A stretch of DNA of 64,000 bases from NCBI RefSeq assembly GCF_048548695.1, contig NZ_JBLYIF010000013.1. One strand, given 5' to 3'. Below the pieces are notes generated by a model. That model did not search any database, was not told the origin of the DNA, and was given only the letters and a program-made list of their open reading frames with translations. The position numbers and the translations under genes were made by a program. This stretch comes from Neptuniibacter sp048548695. GTDB lineage: Bacteria; Pseudomonadota; Gammaproteobacteria; Pseudomonadales; Balneatricaceae. Below, in pieces: positions 16,640-25,321 of the stretch. Every line of letters begins with the position of its first letter. Positions within the stretch are counted from its first letter, which is position 1.

Positions 16640-19600
16640 GCTTAACTGAAAAGATATTAGTAAACTCTCGCTATACTAGATCAATCAACATTGAGCGTGA
16701 TGCTAAGTCTAATGAATTAGCAGCAGGGTACATTCCTACATCTAGGGCAGTTAATACGATCCAGCGCTTCGTTGATACAATAAATGAAGAGCAAACCCCA
16801 CGTTCCTGGTCTCTAGTTGGGCCCTATGGTTCTGGCAAATCATCCTTTCTTCTTTATCTATCTCAAGTTTTAAGTACTCCAAGCAGTGAGTGTTTAAGCA
16901 TCCTTGAACCAAGTAGCCCCTGTACAGTAAAGAGCCTCAATACTCATTTGGCTTCAACTACGGGCTACCTGAATATACTTGTTACCGGCTCACATCAAGG
17001 CTTAGCTCATAGCTTATTGAACTCATTGAAAGACGCTCTCGCCAATTATTTGTCTCAACAGAAAACATCTTCTAGAAAACTCGATGACAAGTTAGCGGCT
17101 ATTCTTGAACAAAAAGATCTCTCAACTTCTGATGTAATCAGCGCGTTCAAGGATGTGCAGGATCACCTACAATCATCTAAAAAAGTGAACTGCCCAGGAC
17201 TCCTTATATGTATTGATGAGCTTGGTAAGTTTTTGGAATTCGAAGCTCTGCAGTCCGAAGCTAACGACATATATCTACTACAAGAGCTCGCGGAGCATGC
17301 TTGCTCTAAACATGCAGTACAACTCAACTTATTTGTATCCCTTCACCACTCTCTAGAACACTATGCTAAAGGGTTAGGCGATACTCTTAAACACGAATGG
17401 TCAAAGGTTCAAGGAAGGTTTGAAGAAATACCATTTCTTGAGTCATCTGAGCAAACTTTACGCGTAGTGAGTAATGCAATTCACTCTAATTTAAGTAGTA
17501 ATGAAGCTGCTCAAATTGCCTCGTATATTGATCCAATTGTTAGAGCGCTGCATGAAGAGTATGCCTTACCTCATGGCCTTACCATCGATGAAGCAACTCA
17601 ATTACTGTCTTCGTGCTATCCATTACACCCGCTAACAGCCTTAATATTACCGGTTCTTTGTCAGAAAGTTGCTCAAAACGAAAGAACCCTGTTTAGCTAT
17701 CTTTCAAGCCATGAAGAAAGTGCTTTTCAACATCTGTTAGAACAGCTAACTAGCGTCGATGAGTACATCATGCCTAGTGACATCTTTGACTACTTCATGA
17801 GTAGTCGTGCAGGTGTTTTGGGCGATCATATTACCAATAGGCGATGGCTCGAAGTTTCTTCGGCAATTGATAGGTTTGATCAACAATCTAGTACTGAATT
17901 AGAGTTACTTAAAACCATAGGGTTACTGAATGTCATTGGCTCCAAGCGGGGCTTAAAAGCATCTGATCCAATACTAGAGACTTGCTGTGAGTCTCGTGAA
18001 GAGTTTATCGCTGCTATTCAAGCCTTAGAAAAAGCATCGCTGGTGAACTATCGAAAATTCAACTCTGAGTATCGAGTATGGCAAGGTAGTGATTTCGATC
18101 TAGAGTCTTGTATTCATCATGAAACATCCAAGATACGGGGATTCTCAGTAGCACAAGCCTTAAACAGTGGGTCATATGTAGACCCAATGGTAGCTCGACG
18201 TTACACCATACAGAATGGTGCTCTTCGTTATTTTGTTCCGGTTTTTTTAGATTCTGTAGAAGAGCTAGATCAAGTTACGTTTGATGAGCCAACAATTGCT
18301 TATGTCCTATGTGAAAAAGCCATTAGCAAAGTCAAGATCAAAAGCAATTCAGCTTCTAAGTCTGAATTTGCAGTTATTGCACTATGCTCAAACACTCCTC
18401 GATTGAAACAATTGCTAATTGAAGCCCAAGCTCTTACCCAAATAGAAAACCAGTACCAAGAGTTAAACTCTGATCCAATCGCAAAGAAAGAATTTATAGA
18501 ACGCAAAAACTCTGTCTTTGCAGCTCAACAAAGAATACTCGAACAGCTTCTTCAGCAACCTGAGAGCAATCACTGGCTTTGGAAGGGCAAACAACTAGAC
18601 ATAGCAAACAAACGGAAATTACAGGAAAATCTTTCGAGCATATTCGAAACCATCTATTCGCATGCGCCATCAATACATAATGAGCTGATCAACCGCGATA
18701 AGCCTTCCAGTCAGGCTGTTGCTGGCAGAAATAAGCTTCTGACGGCTATGCTAAAAAATGAATCTAGTATTGACCTCGATATTGATAAATTTCCCCCTGA
18801 GAAGGCTATTTATAGGGCCGTTCTGAAAGCTACAGGTCTACATCAAGAAGTAGAGGGTCAATATAAATTTGTTGAGCCAGAAGTCAGCTCCGAATTCTAT
18901 GACACATGGTGTGCAATAAGGGACTTCTTTGCTTCAACTGAGAATAGCCCACTTTCTTTTAGTGAATTAACAAAGACACTTACTGCACCTCCCTATGGGA
19001 TTAAGCAGGGACTGTTACCGATTGTTTACTTTGCAGCGTATCTAATAGACCGGCACGAACTGGCTCTGTATGAAGATAGAAAATATATCCCTTCAATTCA
19101 GCCGGATCATTTAGAGCGATTCTCAAGAAAACCAGAATCTTTCACTGTTCAACGCTTTAGAATTGAAGGATTGAAAGCTTCTATATATGAAGAATATTCA
19201 AAGGCTCTATTCAGCTCGAAGAGCAAAAGGACTGTTGTACAGCTTGTATCTCCTCTAGCAAAATTTATGTCAGAGCTTCCTGAGTATACTTTGAAGACGA
19301 AATCTTCAGATTTATCAAAAGAAGCAAAAGCTGTGAGAAGTGCTTATAACTTGGCGAAGTCCCCAGAAGCTTTACTGTTTTCTGAATTACCTAAAGCTTT
19401 AGGATACAAGTTTGGTAATACATCTGACTCCCATGAGTTAGAAGGCTTTGCAGAGAAACTAAGAAACGCTCTCAGAGAATTGAAACATGCTTACCCTAAG
19501 CTAATTGATCATCAAAAAAGCTTATTAGGGCAAGCCTTTCACATCGAATACTCTAGCTTCGAAGAGCTCAGAGGAAAAATTATTGGGCGATATTCAGACT

Positions 19601-20106
19601 TAGAGCAGTATACCGTCGATGTAGATGGCTTGAAGGCATTTCTCATGCGTCTCACCAAGACCAACATAGATGATGAAAGCTGGCTCCAAAATATTCTTAT
19701 GTTCCTGGGCCACAAGCCGCCAACTAAGTGGACAGATGGTAATCGTGCTGAAGCAGAAGTTCGACTAAGTGATTTTTCCAAAAGGCTTCTTGATTTAGAA
19801 ACATTAAGAATTCATCACGATAGATATCAGCAAAAAACAACAGATGACTTTGATGTATTTCTACTCAAGTCATTAAAGAAAGGGGCGGCGCCTTTAGATC
19901 GCGTTATTACGATCGATAAGCAACAACATACAGCTATTCAAGATATTAAGCAGGAAATTGTTTCCCTCCTGAAAGATGGAGACACCAAACATGAAATACA
20001 GTTAGCAGTGCTTGCGGAGCTTGTTGATGAGTTCTTAAGCCCATCAAAAGCAACTGACTCACAGGACGAAAAGGTTACGCTGAAAGGGGTTTCGAATGGC
20101 CAATAA
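16636..20106 (+). CDS. sspC: Large P-loop ATPase, SspC-like (DNA phosphorothioation)
   Basis: 1,156-residue cytoplasmic ATPase. The Walker A motif is GPYGSGKSS at residues 62-70, and the Walker B-like segment is LLICIDELGKFLEF near residue 190. The rest is largely helical, with no nuclease motif I can recognise. Position between DUF4007 and PAPS-reductase-like genes matches SspC, the ATPase of the SspBCD modification complex. It overlaps sspB by 4 bp and sspD by 11 bp, suggesting coupled translation. Codons are AT-rich compared with the flanking chromosome. Confidence 0.78.
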   Translation: MSLTEKILVNSRYTRSINIERDAKSNELAAGYIPTSRAVNTIQRFVDTINEEQTPRSWSLVGPYGSGKSSFLLYLSQVLSTPSSECLSILEPSSPCTVKSLNTHLASTTGYLNILVTGSHQGLAHSLLNSLKDALANYLSQQKTSSRKLDDKLAAILEQKDLSTSDVISAFKDVQDHLQSSKKVNCPGLLICIDELGKFLEFEALQSEANDIYLLQELAEHACSKHAVQLNLFVSLHHSLEHYAKGLGDTLKHEWSKVQGRFEEIPFLESSEQTLRVVSNAIHSNLSSNEAAQIASYIDPIVRALHEEYALPHGLTIDEATQLLSSCYPLHPLTALILPVLCQKVAQNERTLFSYLSSHEESAFQHLLEQLTSVDEYIMPSDIFDYFMSSRAGVLGDHITNRRWLEVSSAIDRFDQQSSTELELLKTIGLLNVIGSKRGLKASDPILETCCESREEFIAAIQALEKASLVNYRKFNSEYRVWQGSDFDLESCIHHETSKIRGFSVAQALNSGSYVDPMVARRYTIQNGALRYFVPVFLDSVEELDQVTFDEPTIAYVLCEKAISKVKIKSNSASKSEFAVIALCSNTPRLKQLLIEAQALTQIENQYQELNSDPIAKKEFIERKNSVFAAQQRILEQLLQQPESNHWLWKGKQLDIANKRKLQENLSSIFETIYSHAPSIHNELINRDKPSSQAVAGRNKLLTAMLKNESSIDLDIDKFPPEKAIYRAVLKATGLHQEVEGQYKFVEPEVSSEFYDTWCAIRDFFASTENSPLSFSELTKTLTAPPYGIKQGLLPIVYFAAYLIDRHELALYEDRKYIPSIQPDHLERFSRKPESFTVQRFRIEGLKASIYEEYSKALFSSKSKRTVVQLVSPLAKFMSELPEYTLKTKSSDLSKEAKAVRSAYNLAKSPEALLFSELPKALGYKFGNTSDSHELEGFAEKLRNALRELKHAYPKLIDHQKSLLGQAFHIEYSSFEELRGKIIGRYSDLEQYTVDVDGLKAFLMRLTKTNIDDESWLQNILMFLGHKPPTKWTDGNRAEAEVRLSDFSKRLLDLETLRIHHDRYQQKTTDDFDVFLLKSLKKGAAPLDRVITIDKQQHTAIQDIKQEIVSLLKDGDTKHEIQLAVLAELVDEFLSPSKATDSQDEKVTLKGVSNGQ

Positions 20107-20926
20107 AAGCAACATCCAGGATGCTCTAATAGCTGATAAAAAGAGACACGTCCTTGGAATTTCGGGCGGCAAGGACAGCGCTGCATTAGCTATCTATATC
20201 AAAGACCGCTACCCAGAAATACATGCTCGAGTTGAGTACTTCTTTACAGATACTGGTGCTGAACTAGAAGAAGTCTATGATTTTTTAGATAAAATGGAGG
20301 CTTACTTAGGAAAGGAGATTACTCGCCTTTCCAGTGGTCGCGACTTTTCTCACTGGTTGAAGCTACACAACGACTACTTACCATCCGCTAGGCAGCGGTG
20401 GTGTACTCGAACAATGAAAATAAAACCCTTTGAAGAGTTTGTCGGTGAAGACCCCGTTATTAGCTATGTAGGAATCAGAGCTGACGAATTTCGTGAAGGC
20501 TATGTGAGCAACAAAGACAACATCACTGCGGTTTTCCCTTTTATTGAAGATGGGTTAGTTAGGGATGATATTTTTCAAATCCTAGAAGATAGTGTTGGTA
20601 TCCCTGCATATTACAAATGGAGATCAAGATCCGGTTGTTATTTCTGCTTTTTTCAACGACAAGATGAATGGCTAGGGCTGAAAAGATATCACCCGGAGCT
20701 CTTTGAGAAAGCTAAAGAGATAGAGCAGACTTCAGGTAATGGTTATACCTGGGTACAAGGTAAAACCCTCGATGAAGTGGTTGCACGTGCGGAAGAAAGA
20801 GAAAGGGAAGAAGGAGTTATCAGCAAGTCAACTAACGTAAACCCTGCCAAATGGCAGGAAGTACTTAGGCATCAACAAGAAGATGAAGATCCTGAAGATC
20901 AAGCTTGTTTGATTTGTTCTCTTTAA
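20096..20926 (+). CDS. sspD: PAPS-reductase-like ATP pyrophosphatase, SspD-like
   Basis: 276-residue PP-loop enzyme of the PAPS reductase/DndC family. The nucleotide-binding loop is GISGGKDSAALAIYI near residue 20. Further family features are RVEYFFTDTGAELEEVYDFL, a Cys in ARQRWCTRTMKIKP, a Cys pair in RSGCYFCFFQRQDEW, and a C-terminal CLICSL; these cysteines fit an Fe-S cluster as in DndC. In the Ssp system SspD activates the DNA phosphate for sulfur insertion, with sulfur from a cysteine desulfurase. No desulfurase gene is in the island, so housekeeping IscS probably supplies sulfur. BREX type 4 also has a PAPS-reductase-like protein, but its PglZ is absent here. Confidence 0.8.
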   Translation: MANKSNIQDALIADKKRHVLGISGGKDSAALAIYIKDRYPEIHARVEYFFTDTGAELEEVYDFLDKMEAYLGKEITRLSSGRDFSHWLKLHNDYLPSARQRWCTRTMKIKPFEEFVGEDPVISYVGIRADEFREGYVSNKDNITAVFPFIEDGLVRDDIFQILEDSVGIPAYYKWRSRSGCYFCFFQRQDEWLGLKRYHPELFEKAKEIEQTSGNGYTWVQGKTLDEVVARAEEREREEGVISKSTNVNPAKWQEVLRHQQEDEDPEDQACLICSL

Positions 20927-20948
20927 TTAGTTCTGTTCATGTATATAT

Positions 20949-20954
20949 AAGGAG
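20949..20954 (+). promoter_or_regulatory. Ribosome site deciding a GTG start
   Basis: AAGGAG lies six bases before GTG 20961. It is a strong site and fixes the start of the GHKL gene at that GTG rather than at the ATG 21333 behind the in-frame stop. Confidence 0.7.
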
Positions 20955-20960
20955 ATTCTT

Positions 20961-23282
20961 GTGGCGGTAGCTTTTAAAGTTTCAGCTAGGGCGCTTCGCC
21001 ATTTAGGCGCAGAATTAATAACATCAGATGATATTGCACTATATGAGTTAATCAAGAATTCATTTGATGCTAAATCAGAAAATGTAACTATCAAAATCAG
21101 CTATCCTTTCTCCCGTTCAGAGGAGAGGCTTAAGCAACTTTGTAAAAGTTGGTCAAATAAAAGTTTTATTGCTCGATTATCAAGCTACATAAATAGTGAC
21201 ATTAATCATGAGTTAAAAGAAAAGATAGTCAATGAATTTTAAAAATTATCAGCCTCAAAATCATTAGAAAAATCTATATCTTTACTTTATAAAGAATTCT
21301 GTAGGATTGAAATTGTTGATACCGGCAATGGTATGAACAGTGATACTTTAGAAAATGCTTTCTTAGTGATAGGAACACCAACTAAATTATACTCAAAGTC
21401 TGAAGATAACGATCTGATACTTGGTGAAAAAGGTATTGGCCGCTTATCTATGATGAGACTAGGAAATAGAGCATATGTTGAGTCAGGTGTTTCAGGTGAA
21501 GCTTATTGTCAAGCTGTAGATTTTGACTGGTTAGAGTTCAACGATCCAGAAAAATATATTGATGATATAGAAATTGATATTATTGAAGAATCATCAGCTA
21601 AAGAAAGTAAACAAAAAGGAACCAGAGTAACTATCACTTCACTTAATTCATTTTGGGATATAAATAAGTCAACTGAGTTTGCACAAACATTTTTAAGAAG
21701 ACTTCAGCACCCATTTGATAAACACAAACGCATCTACCCTGTTAACTTCTTCTTTAACGATGTACAGATTGGTTCCCCACCAATTAGGAAATGGTTCAAA
21801 GAAAGTGCAAACTTCTATGTCGAAATATACTTTGATCCTTTTGTAAAAACCGATGATGAAGTAGTCCTAACAAGACACTTAAAGTGGCAAGACTCAGATG
21901 TTTTTGAAAAACGTGAATGGAAAAGAAAAGACTTACTTATAGAGTTAGAAGAGTTTTCAGAAAATGATTTAACTTCACTTGGTTCCTTTGATGTCAAAGC
22001 TCTATGGTTCAACCGAGCAAATATTAAGTCTCATAGTGTTGATGGGAAAGTTAACACCGTTAAAGAAGAATTAAATAAATGGTGTGGAGGTTATGCTATC
22101 TATCGTGATGGTTTTAGGATAGGACTTACAGGAAGCATGGAAGACGACTGGCTCAAAATGGACTCTAAAGCTCTAAGATCACAAGGTTACGCATTTAACC
22201 GATATCAGACTGTAGGTGCTCTATCTATTACATCAGAGCATAATCCAAGTTTAATTGATGCTTCAAACAGAGAAAGTCTTATAAGCTGCGAAGCTTTCGA
22301 CACATTAAAATGTATTGTTTCTGATGTTATTAATAAAGACCTTAAATCGCATATAAGTACAGTAAAAGAAGTTACATCTAAGATAAAAATATCAGAGCAC
22401 ACTACTGAAAATGCAATTTCAAAGTCTAAGAGTAACTTAAAGCGAACAATTACAGCGGTAAATGATCTTAAGAAAAGAGTGGGTTCAGGCTTTAAAAAAG
22501 ATTTAGAAGATATTGGTGTATCAATAAAAACACACTTAGAAGATGTACAAAACCTTGAAAAAGCAGTTTCCTTAGCCCGTGACCAAAGAGTTGAGCTATT
22601 AGAGCTAGCTGGAATGGGGTTAGTGGTAGACCAAGTAGTACATGATCTAGCTAGGTTGACAGAAAGAGCGAATGAATACCTTAACGAAATAGAAGAAGTT
22701 GATCACTCAGAGGAAACAGCAAAGATTATAAAAGTTTTAAAAGATCAACTAAAAACAACTAACAAGCGTATAAGAACTGTAGATAAGCTAAGTCCTTCAG
22801 GACGAAATAAAAAAGAAGGATTCGATATAGTTGAATTCTCACATGAAGTTCTTACGGGCTATAAGAGCCGATTTGAAAGGCATGATATAGAAGCCAGTGT
22901 TGCGCTAGATGGCTCTACTGCTCAACGCGGGCTTAGAATAACCATGGTACGCGGACTAGTTGCTCAAATTATAGAGAACCTATTAGATAACTCTCTTTTC
23001 TGGCTAAAGGTTGGCCTTAAAGATGGTGAGAGCAAACGTAGAATTATGATAGATATTGACAGTCAGTCAAAAACTTTATCATTTTGCGATAGTGGCCCAG
23101 GTATAGACCCAGCATATGTTAATGATATTACACGACCATACTTTTCAACTAAACCTAATGGAAAAGGGTTAGGTCTATTCATTATTAAGGAACTTTCTGA
23201 CTATCATAAGATAAACTTTTATATTGATACTTTGCCTGATGATGATGGAAAGCTAAGAAATTTTGTTTTAGAGCTACCGTAA
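20961..23282 (+). pseudogene. Double-GHKL ATPase / histidine-kinase-like protein, interrupted by an in-frame TAA
   Basis: Read through, this is a 773-codon gene. The N-terminal GHKL domain (Hsp90/MutL/MORC-like) has N-box ELIKNSFDA (residues 32-40), DTGNGM (120-125) and GEKGIGR (near 155). The C-terminal half looks like a histidine kinase: a possible phosphoacceptor His561 in VVDQVVHDLARLTERAN, N-box QIIENLLDNSLFWL, DSGPGID, and RPYFSTKPNGKGLGLFI. Codon 94 is TAA (21240-21242), and coding resumes in the same frame. A gene caller would split it into 20961-21242 and 21333-23282; the second piece lacks the first N-box. It is followed nine bases later by a receiver-like gene. Nonsense mutation, readthrough or sequencing error are all possible. 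Confidence 0.72.
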
Positions 23283-23291
23283 GGGTTATAA

Positions 23292-25199
23292 ATGGACGTT
23301 TCCCAAGAAAATGGAACTAAAGATACAATTAAGATTGCTCTTCTTGATGACAATCTAAAACCTCTAACAATTAATGACATTCAAGATACAAACTTAGTAG
23401 ATTTAATCCTTACACCAACAACAAACGAGCATAGCTTTGTCATCAATTACTCTATTGATAACAATAAAACGCCTGAAGGTTTTAGTTCAGATGATCCAGA
23501 CCAAGTTGATGAATTTTTAAGTAGTGAGACCTTCTATAAAGAAGTTATAATAACTAGGGATTTCCAAAAAGCTGCATCTGAGGCTCATCCGAACTTAGTT
23601 ATTGACGACATTAGTATTGAGTTAATCCAAGACATTGAAGTTTTTAAAAACATATATGAAGCATTTTCGGATAGTAAGTATGAAATCACCCAACTTCATG
23701 AAAGACCAAGAGGCGTGGATTTAAAAGGCTATAATTTGATTTTAATGGATCTTATGATGCAGGATGAAATAAAATCAACTGAAGAAATAGCCGATTATAT
23801 TGGTGAGATTGTTAAGTTTTCTGACGAGAAATCGTTCCCCTCATTTATACTAATGTCTAGTCATCCTGAAATTAATGAGAATAGAGCTACTATTCGAGAA
23901 AAGGCTAAACTTAGCTCTTTAGGTTTCACTATATTACATAAGAGTGAAATTTCTAATATTAACGGTGACAAACGACTTTCTCTAATAAGCAGTCAAATGT
24001 TTGATAATAAAAAGATATCATATCAATTGAGTAATCTTTTTAAATGTTTCGAAAAAAGCCTATCAGAGGCTTGGTTAAAAACATCTCAAAACATTTGGAA
24101 TCTTGATGCAGCATTTTTACAGTATATTCATCGAAATACTAGTCATGAAAATTATGCATTTGAAGATCATTTATTAGAAGCCATATGTAAGCACCATTTA
24201 TGGCATGTTGAAAGCTGCGATGAAACTATAAAAGCTATTAAGTCATTAGCTGCATCTTTCGAGACTAAAAAGGCACCATACGCATCCTTTCAGAGCTACT
24301 CCAAAGAATCTCCGTTTGCAGCACACGACCTAGCAGCAAAAAATATGTTCATTGGTTCAACAAAGAGCGCTCCGCATAGAATAGAGTCACATAAGTGTGA
24401 TGATGATACTTTGAGCACATATTTACCATTTGGTGCTCTATTGGTTGAGGGAAACAAACTCGAAGATGGAAAAAGGTGTTTAATTCATTGCTCACAGCTA
24501 TGTGATCTAAGTAGAAACATATTTAAGCATGATATGAGCTTAGTTTTCATTGAAGCAACAATCCATAAAAACCAGCCGTATACAGCTTTTGGAAAAACTA
24601 ACCCCCGGTTTGTAATACCAATCCCTTCTAACAACCCAGAAGAGTTGTGGTCTGCCCACATAAACCTCAAAAAAGTAGTATCAAGACCAGCAAAAGAGAT
24701 GATTTTTTATCTCGAACAGAACTGTTGGTACACCATAAATTATGTAAGAGCTGATGTAGTAAGACAAATAAGGCAAGAATCCTTTCAGCAGCTTTCTAGA
24801 ATAGAAGCTAATGTTAGTTCAAGTAATGCATCTAATCATGCAAAGTGCCTTATTAGAGTAAAGACAGATAAGGAAGTTAATGATCATTGGTACAACTCAT
24901 CCAGCAATACTCAACAAGATGCTCAGCCTATCAATTTGACTAAATTCATTGATTACCACTTGATTGGACCAGAAAGTTTAGAGCTATCAATTTGGCTAAA
25001 TCAGGTTTTAGAAACTGAAGGCTTTAATCATATTCCTAAAATTGAAGAGATCGAAAATAGCCTTCGCTCAAAGCTAGGACGTGATCACAAAGCCAAAGAT
25101 GTTATTAAAGAGATAAAAATAATAGTTTCTCCTGAAATCCCCAAACAAGCTAATTGTCTTTCAAAGGGTAATGCAATGATTATTCTAATTATTGAATAA
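23292..25199 (+). CDS. Receiver-domain-like protein, partner of the GHKL gene
   Basis: 635-residue protein. An N-terminal receiver-like domain is seen: acidic residues in IALLDDN (near 19-21), a phosphoacceptor-like Asp153 in YNLILMDLMMQDE, a switch Ser in FILMSSHP and Lys in ILHKSEI. About 110 residues are inserted between the first strand and the later strands. The remaining 400 residues match no domain I know (Cys/His-containing stretches such as HKCDDDTLSTYLPFGALLVEG and CSQLCDLS). It begins nine bases after the GHKL gene, so the two form a kinase-receiver pair. Its output is unknown; it could be an effector or regulator for the phosphorothioation module. Confidence 0.65.
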   Translation: MDVSQENGTKDTIKIALLDDNLKPLTINDIQDTNLVDLILTPTTNEHSFVINYSIDNNKTPEGFSSDDPDQVDEFLSSETFYKEVIITRDFQKAASEAHPNLVIDDISIELIQDIEVFKNIYEAFSDSKYEITQLHERPRGVDLKGYNLILMDLMMQDEIKSTEEIADYIGEIVKFSDEKSFPSFILMSSHPEINENRATIREKAKLSSLGFTILHKSEISNINGDKRLSLISSQMFDNKKISYQLSNLFKCFEKSLSEAWLKTSQNIWNLDAAFLQYIHRNTSHENYAFEDHLLEAICKHHLWHVESCDETIKAIKSLAASFETKKAPYASFQSYSKESPFAAHDLAAKNMFIGSTKSAPHRIESHKCDDDTLSTYLPFGALLVEGNKLEDGKRCLIHCSQLCDLSRNIFKHDMSLVFIEATIHKNQPYTAFGKTNPRFVIPIPSNNPEELWSAHINLKKVVSRPAKEMIFYLEQNCWYTINYVRADVVRQIRQESFQQLSRIEANVSSSNASNHAKCLIRVKTDKEVNDHWYNSSSNTQQDAQPINLTKFIDYHLIGPESLELSIWLNQVLETEGFNHIPKIEEIENSLRSKLGRDHKAKDVIKEIKIIVSPEIPKQANCLSKGNAMIILIIE

Positions 25200-25205
25200 T
25201 CTATA

Positions 25206-25217
25206 AAGCCCTACTAA
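25206..25217. repeat. 12-bp direct repeat, right copy (AAGCCCTACTAA)
   Basis: Exact copy of the 12-mer at 12587-12598, just after the last cargo gene and adjoining the terminator. Confidence 0.6.
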
Positions 25218-25242
25218 AAAGCAGCCATTCGGCTGCTTTTTT
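25216..25242. terminator. Bidirectional terminator inside the right end of the island
   Basis: The hairpin AAAAAGCAGCC / GGCTGCTTTTTT has a short ATTC loop, A-rich on one side and T-rich on the other. It can end the ssp/GHKL/receiver transcript on the plus strand and gyrB transcripts entering the island on the minus strand, replacing the displaced gyrB terminator. Confidence 0.82.
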
Positions 25243-25258
25243 ATTTTTAAATCATTTC

Positions 25259-25316
25259 AAATGAGACGCCGTATCATACTTATGAGACGGAATCTCACTT
25301 GATATGAGATTTGACA
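25259..25316. repeat. Right end of the Tn7/Tn402-like island
   Basis: Read inward on the minus strand it starts TGTCAAATCTCATAT, and GTGA follows three bases later, mirroring the left end. Internal motif copies lie at 25280-25288 (TTATGAGAC) and 25259-25268 (AAATGAGACG). The plus-strand terminus ACA at 25314-25316 is followed by the GTTAG target copy. Confidence 0.78.
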
Positions 25317-25321
25317 GTTAG
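25317..25321. repeat. Target-site duplication, right copy (GTTAG)
   Basis: Directly adjoins the gyrB stop codon (25322-25324, minus strand) on one side and the ACA terminus of the island on the other. Confidence 0.82.

Larger units (their letters stand above)
12497..25316. mobile_element. Transposase-less Tn7/Tn402-like element carrying an Ssp phosphorothioation module
   Basis: A 12,820-bp AT-rich segment bounded by TGT...ACA inverted ends with internal motif repeats and a perfect GTTAG target duplication. It sits immediately behind the gyrB stop codon. Cargo, left to right: a DUF4145-like/Sel1-repeat protein, a TniQ-like fragment, a truncated IS3-family copy, sspB-sspC-sspD, an interrupted double-GHKL gene and a receiver-domain protein. 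No tnsA, tnsB/tniA or tnsC/tniB gene is present, so movement would need a helper in trans. Assignment to the TniQ-bearing superfamily rests on end structure, duplication length and the TniQ-like remnant. Confidence 0.75.

Noticed and set aside
20961..21332. Programmed frameshift in the GHKL gene at the T/A run near 21237-21245
   Set aside because: Both parts are in the same frame, so a frameshift would destroy the reading; the lesion is a single in-frame stop codon.
12629..25199. Reading the island as Dnd or BREX
   Set aside because: DndB, DndD, DndE, PglZ, BrxC-type and methylase genes are absent; DUF4007 with an SspC-like ATPase and an SspD-like protein fits Ssp better.
25216..25242. CRISPR-like or REP-like repeats formed by GCAGCC hairpins (12451, 25216, 47757)
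   Set aside because: They are ordinary terminator hairpins at gene ends with differing loops; no array or spacing pattern.
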